Source of the DNA: JANMAT01 sp031359995
GTDB lineage: Bacteria; Actinomycetota; Acidimicrobiia; Acidimicrobiales; Ilumatobacteraceae
DNA: 35,629 bases
Reading direction: 5' to 3'
Assembly (NCBI GenBank): GCA_031359995.1
Contig: JANMAT010000111.1
Location: forward strand, 1 to 35,629
Part shown: positions 31,793-35,629 of the stretch, piece by piece
How the letters are laid out: each line of letters begins with the position of its first letter
How positions within the stretch are numbered: position 1 is the stretch's first letter
The notes under the pieces: model-generated
What the model was told of the DNA's origin: nothing
The model's input: only the letters and a program-made list of their open reading frames with translations
Database searches by the model: none
Program-made: the position numbers and the translations under genes

Positions 31793-32785
31793 GTGACCGC
31801 CACACCTCTGCCCCTGCGCTCGATCCTGGAGCTCCCGCCGGAGATGTCGGGGGCCCTGACCTTCCACCTCCCGCTGGAGGTGTTCGCCCTGCAGGACGCC
31901 GGCGCCAGCGACGAGGTCATCGACGATCGCATCTGCCACGGCTTGGCCGAGGCGTACCGCAGCGGCCTGGTCGACCCGCCCCTGTACCGCTGGGCGGTGG
32001 AGCACCACCGGCCCGTCGCCGCCGGCCTGCTGTCGTCGTCGCTGGCCGAGCGCGTCGCCGCGTTCCGTTCGGTGGTCTCGGTGGGCGAGGGCCTGGTGGG
32101 CGCGGCGTTCCACGGGCTCATCCGCACGGGGTACGGTGCTCTGCGGCGTGACGCCGATGAGCTGGCGCGCGGCTTGGCCTACCTGCGGACGCGACGCCAG
32201 GTGCTGCAGGGCCCCGCCGGCCCGACCGATCCGGCCACGGTGGGGGTGGCCGCCATGCCGCCGCCAGCGGTCATGGACGGCACCACGGTGTTCGACCAGC
32301 TGTCGATGGCCGCCGGTGCCGGTGGCGACGACGAGCTGACCGACACCGGCCGCCCGCTGCCGGCGATCGCCGCGCTGGCCGCCCGCGCCGCCGACCTCAT
32401 CCGCCACGACGCCGGCTCGTTCGTGTCGGTGCACGCCATGACCGGCCTGCACGGCCTGGCCGAGGTGCACGCGCTGGTCACCGGCGCGGCGCCGGCCGAC
32501 GACCTGGACGCGTCGGTGCTCTCGTCGTGGTGGCGGGCCTACGCCATCGGGTTGCGGGCGTGCTCGCTCGTCGTGTCGGCCACGCCCTACGTGGGCCGCA
32601 CCGACTGCGCGCCGGTGTTCACCGACACGCCGACGTTCATGGCCGCCGCCATCGAGTCGGGCGATACCCACAGCGTGAAGTTGGCGGTGGCCATGCGCCG
32701 CCTGGTCGGCTTCGGCGTGCTGGACGAGGCGACCACGTGGGAGCTGGGCGCCCTCAAGCTCGGCGTCGACGAGTGCGCGCTGTGA
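31793..32785 (+). CDS. Questin oxidase-like family protein
   Basis: The 330-residue protein resembles the questin oxidase/AflY family: LTFHLPLEVFALQDAGAS, the conserved GLVGAAFHGLIRTGYGAL, LARGLAYLR, HDAGSFVSVHAMTGLHGL, and SGDTHSVKLA near the end. The repeated helix-His pattern suggests a metal- or redox-linked all-helical fold. Fungal members perform Baeyer-Villiger-type ring opening of anthraquinones, whereas bacterial members are uncharacterised. The start is GTG at 31793; the frame is open to 31760, but with no better start. It is divergent from the FGE-fold gene and convergent with the nitroreductase gene (16-base gap). Confidence 0.78.
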   Translation: MTATPLPLRSILELPPEMSGALTFHLPLEVFALQDAGASDEVIDDRICHGLAEAYRSGLVDPPLYRWAVEHHRPVAAGLLSSSLAERVAAFRSVVSVGEGLVGAAFHGLIRTGYGALRRDADELARGLAYLRTRRQVLQGPAGPTDPATVGVAAMPPPAVMDGTTVFDQLSMAAGAGGDDELTDTGRPLPAIAALAARAADLIRHDAGSFVSVHAMTGLHGLAEVHALVTGAAPADDLDASVLSSWWRAYAIGLRACSLVVSATPYVGRTDCAPVFTDTPTFMAAAIESGDTHSVKLAVAMRRLVGFGVLDEATTWELGALKLGVDECAL

Positions 32786-32801
32786 CGGCGACCGTGCCCG
32801 C

Positions 32802-33476
32802 TCACCAGCGGTCGTAGCGGCGCACGTCGGCCACGGGCCGGCGACGGGCCGGGTGGAACTCGCCCGTGGTGTGGGCCACGGCGATCACGCCGGCCATGAC
32901 CACGTCGTCGGGAAGGCCCAGCACGGCCCGCACCTCGGCGTCGTACTCGAGCAGGCTCGTGACCAGGCAGGTGCCCAGGCCGCGGCTGCGGCAGGCCAAC
33001 TGGAAGCTCCACGCCGCCGGGAACACCGAGCCCCACACGCTCGGCTCCACGTAGGCGCGCTGCGGCGACGTGCGGTGCCAGGGCGAGAGCTGCACGCACG
33101 GCACCACCAGCACGGGCACCTCGCCCAGGTGGTCCCACAGCGTGCGTGACGACATCATCGCCGGTGATGTCTCGTCGAGCCGTGGGTCGGCGGCGCGCAG
33201 GCCGGCCAGGTGCTCGGCCGAGCTCCTGGCGTACACCGCGCCGAGCCGGGTCCGTTGGTCGGCGTCGGTCACGACGATCCACCGCCAAGGTTCGGTGCCC
33301 GAGCCGTTCGGCGCCTGCAGGGCGATCTCCAGGCACTCGTCGATCAGCTCGGGCGCGACCGGGCGGTCGAGCTGCAGCCGGCGCCGCACGGAGCGCGTGG
33401 TGGTGAGCAGCCGGTCGACCGTGGCCAGGTCGAACGGTGGTGCGTCGTGGTGGGGTTCCGGTCCGCCCGTCGTCAT
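32802..33476 (-). CDS. Nitroreductase family protein
   Basis: The 224-residue FMN-dependent oxidoreductase has TTTRSVRRRLQLDRPVAPEL and ALQAPNGSGTEPWRWIVV for FMN binding, WSFQLACRSRGLGTCLVTSL for the core helix, and GVIAVAHTTGEFHPARRRPV, the family's C-terminal GY/GxP-like end in altered form. It is full-length. The electron acceptor is unknown. The ATG at 33476 lies in a palindrome-rich stretch shared with the divergent GT39 gene. It is not closely similar to the partial nitroreductase at the left edge beyond the family motifs. Confidence 0.9.
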   Translation of the reverse strand: MTTGGPEPHHDAPPFDLATVDRLLTTTRSVRRRLQLDRPVAPELIDECLEIALQAPNGSGTEPWRWIVVTDADQRTRLGAVYARSSAEHLAGLRAADPRLDETSPAMMSSRTLWDHLGEVPVLVVPCVQLSPWHRTSPQRAYVEPSVWGSVFPAAWSFQLACRSRGLGTCLVTSLLEYDAEVRAVLGLPDDVVMAGVIAVAHTTGEFHPARRRPVADVRRYDRW

Positions 33477-33559
33477 GGCTCCATGGTGACGGGTGACCCA
33501 CCACGGCCCCAAGCCGGCTCCCCCGGGATTCTGAGGATGCATGGAGGATTCGGCCCGAC

Positions 33560-33571
33560 CATGGATCCATG
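33560..33571. repeat. Perfect 12-bp palindrome at the GT39 start
   Basis: CATGGATCCATG straddles the start ATG at 33569. It may hinder or regulate initiation, or be chance. It contains a BamHI-type GGATCC hexamer. I see no other copy in the window. Confidence 0.35.
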
Positions 33572-35532
33572 ACCCTCCTCGATGCCACTCCCTCGATCGA
33601 CGTCGAGCTCGACGAGCCCGACGCCCCTCTCCCGTCCGCGTCGCCGTCGCGCCTGCGGTCCTACCTCCAACCACCCGGTTCGCCCCCCTGGTACCGGCCG
33701 ACGTTCCTGGCCCTGCTGCTCACCACCGCGGTCGGCTATCTGTGGTCGCTGGGCGCGTCGGGGTGGGCCAACGCCTTCTACTCGGCCGCCGTGCAGGCCG
33801 GCGCCAACAGCTGGAAGGCCATGCTGTTCGGCAGCTTCGACGCCTCGAACGCCATCACGGTCGACAAGCCGCCCGCGGCGTTGTGGATCCCGGAGCTGTT
33901 GGCCCGCGTGATCGGCGTGAACTCGTGGTCGGTGCTGGTGCCCGAGGCGCTTGATGGGCGTGGCCACCGTGGCCCTCGTGGTGGTGATGGTCAGGCGGTG
34001 GTTCAGCAGCGGCGCCGCCCTGTTCGCCGGCGTCGTGATGGCGTGCACGCCCGTGGCCGCGTTGATGTTCCGTTTCAACAACCCCGACGCGCTGCTCGTG
34101 CTGATGCTCACCGCCGCCGCCTACGCGGTGGTGCGGGCGCTCGAGGACGGGCGCACCCGCTGGATGGTGCTGGCCGGCTCGCTCGTGGGGTTCGGCTTCC
34201 TGGCCAAGATGATGCAGGCGTTCGTGGTGATCCCGGCGCTGGCCCTGGTGTACCTGGTGGCCGGGCCGCCACCGCTCGGCCGGCGCATCAGGCAGATCGT
34301 GGCCATGGGCGTGGCGACCATCGTCGCCGGTGGCTGGTGGGTGGCCCTCGTGGAGCTGTGGCCGTCGGGCAGCCGCCCGTACATCGGTGGCTCGCAGCAC
34401 AACAGCGTGCTCGAGCTGAGGTTCGGCTACAACGGCCTCGGTCGCCTCACGGGCAACGAGACCGGTTCGGTCGGCGGCGGCGCCGCCACCACGACCAGCC
34501 GTTGGGGTGCCACCGGCTTCCTGCGCCTGTTCAACCGTGACTACGGCGGCCAGATCTCGTGGCTGCTGCCCGCTTCGCTCGTGGCGCTGGTGGCCGGGCT
34601 CGTGTGGACGGCCCGCCGGCCCCGCACCGACCGCACCCGGGCCGCCCTCATCCTGTGGGGCGCCACGCTGCTGCTCACCGGGCTCACCATCAGCCTCAGC
34701 CAGGGCATCATCCACACGTACTACACAGTGGCGCTGGCGCCGGCCGTGGGCGCTGCTCGACCGCAGCCCGTCGTGGCTGCCGTGGCTGCGCCCGCTCGTG
34801 GTCGTGACCGGCGCGGTGGCGTCGCTGCTCATCGTCGTCGGTGGCCGGCGCAAGGCGTTGGCCATGGCGGCGGCCGGCATCGCCGGCGTGACCCTCTTGT
34901 CGGGCCCGGTGGCCTACAGCCTGAACACGATCAGCACGCCCCATACGGGTTCGCTGCCCACGGCCGGTCCGCGGGTGTCGAGCGGCTTCGGTCCCGGCGC
35001 GGGCAACGGTGGCGCCGGTGGTCCCGGTGGGACTGCTGGTGGGTTCCCCGGCGGCACCGGCACGGGCACGGCGGCGAACCGTCAGCCCCCCACCGGTACG
35101 GGCGCGGGGCAGCCTACGGGCGGCTTCGGCGGCACGAACGGTCCCGGCGGCGGTGGAGCGGGTGGCCTGTTGAACGCATCCACGCCGAGTGCCGCACTGG
35201 TGACGACGCTGCAGGCCGACGCCGGCACCTATGACTGGATCGTGGCGACCGTGGGCGCCAACTCGGCGGCCGGCTACCAGTTGGCCACGGGCGACGCGGT
35301 GCTCGCCATCGGCGGCTTCAACGGCAGCGACGACGCGCCCACCCTCGCCCAGTTCAAGGTCCTCGTAGCCAACGGTCGCATCCACTACTTCATCGGTGGC
35401 GGCGGCTTCGGGGGCCAGTCGGGTGGCTCGAACGCCGGGACCGAGATCGCCAGCTGGGTCGAGGCGAACTTCACGACGACGACGGTCGCCAGCACTACCC
35501 TGTTCGACCTGACGCAGCCGACGGCGAACTGA
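33569..35532 (+). pseudogene. ArnT/YkcB-like GT39 membrane glycosyltransferase, broken by frameshift and deletion
   Basis: Three consecutive frames together encode one GT39-type protein. Part 1 (33569-33952) has YRPTFLALLLTTAVGYLWSL and DKPPAALWIPELLARV, typical of the N-terminus and first loop of these polyprenyl-phosphate-sugar transferases. Part 2 (from 33953) continues exactly with MGVATVALVVVMVRRWF, ALMFRFNNPDALLVLM and HTYYTVALAPAVG; one extra T in CTTGATG at 33950-33956 separates the two. Part 3 (from about 34747 to the stop at 35532) resumes with ALLDRSPSWLPWLR and ends with the Gly-rich and soluble C-terminal domain. Between parts 2 and 3 the family normally has a further stretch of roughly 30 residues including a membrane helix, which is missing. 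It is either a real pseudogene or an assembly error. Confidence 0.8.
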
Positions 35533-35544
35533 TCGGCTCGGTCG

Positions 35545-35629
35545 CGGGGGGGGCCCCGGGGGGGGGCCCGGGGCCCCCCCCCCCCGGGGGGGGGCGGGGC
35601 CCCCCCCCCCCCCCCCGCCCCCGGGGGGG
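35545..35629. other. G/C-only homopolymer tail, probable contig-end artefact
   Basis: After the stop of the last gene, the final 85 bases contain only G and C in long alternating homopolymer runs. Nothing like this occurs elsewhere in the window. I read it as sequencing or assembly noise at a contig end, not biology. Confidence 0.8.

Noticed and set aside
33945..33960. Programmed ribosomal frameshift in the GT39 gene
   Set aside because: The site CTTGATG lacks a slippery heptamer or stimulatory structure, and a second break follows, so mutation or sequence error is simpler.
1..35629. CRISPR arrays, tRNAs, rRNAs, insertion sequences, phage genes
   Set aside because: I looked for regular repeats, clover-leaf ends, transposase motifs and terminal repeats by eye and found none that hold up.

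Overview
The window is about 35.6 kb of very GC-rich DNA with near-saturated G/C third codon positions, frequent GTG starts and purine-rich ribosome binding sites. The gene content points to a high-GC actinobacterium: two luciferase-like monooxygenases, a mycothiol-type DinB/maleylpyruvate isomerase, a RecQ of the actinobacterial long type, an Esterase-713-like hydrolase and a questin-oxidase-like protein. My guess is Acidimicrobiia or a relative, which is inference only. I see no tRNA, rRNA, CRISPR array, phage gene or insertion sequence. The last ~85 bases are a G/C-only homopolymer tail that looks like a contig-end artefact, so the window is probably the end of a draft or metagenomic contig.

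Layout. 1-1110: a partial nitroreductase, the C-terminal stump of a DJ-1/PfpI protein, and an opposing MarR regulator fused to a PDZ domain. 1367-2875: a FAD monooxygenase-like protein. 3085-7511: a parE-parC (type IIA topoisomerase) operon. 7734-10600: a mycothiol-dependent-isomerase-like protein convergent with a RecQ helicase whose C-terminal phosphoribosyltransferase-like tail has lost its acidic motif. 10677-11300: two neighbouring palindromes, then a small secreted protein. 11327-17532: a catabolic block with an F420-type LLM oxidoreductase coupled to an AttH-like protein, an exported Tat-lipoprotein intradiol dioxygenase and, divergently, a Rieske oxygenase followed by a second LLM monooxygenase.

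17583-21429 is a tight six-gene operon in which every junction overlaps. In transcription order it encodes an alpha/beta-hydrolase-fold protein lacking its catalytic Ser and His, a Cys-less SCPx-type thiolase, a DUF35 zinc-ribbon/OB protein, a PHP-domain metallohydrolase, a FAS1-type dehydratase half and a MaoC hydratase half. Thiolase plus DUF35 plus paired hot-dog hydratases recalls the Ltp2/ChsH1/ChsH2 steroid side-chain machinery. The PHP protein and the pseudo-hydrolase are additions to that theme, and I consider this the most interesting system in the window.

21641-26193 holds a universal stress protein and a Crp/Fnr regulator, an esterase, a DUF4326 protein, a small membrane protein, an SDR and a histidine phosphatase. 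26203-31751 is a minus-strand run: an FGE-fold protein without the copper-binding cysteines, a FAD protein lacking the NADPH domain, a GT2 glycosyltransferase, a 14-blade WD40 protein and a lipoprotein. Divergent from it is a questin-oxidase-like gene (31793-32785). A second nitroreductase follows (32802-33476). The window ends with an ArnT/YkcB-like GT39 membrane glycosyltransferase broken by a one-base frameshift and by a second junction where a membrane segment appears to be missing.

No intergenic gap exceeds about 260 bases. Long ORFs antisense to the listed genes are GC-driven shadows and were left out.
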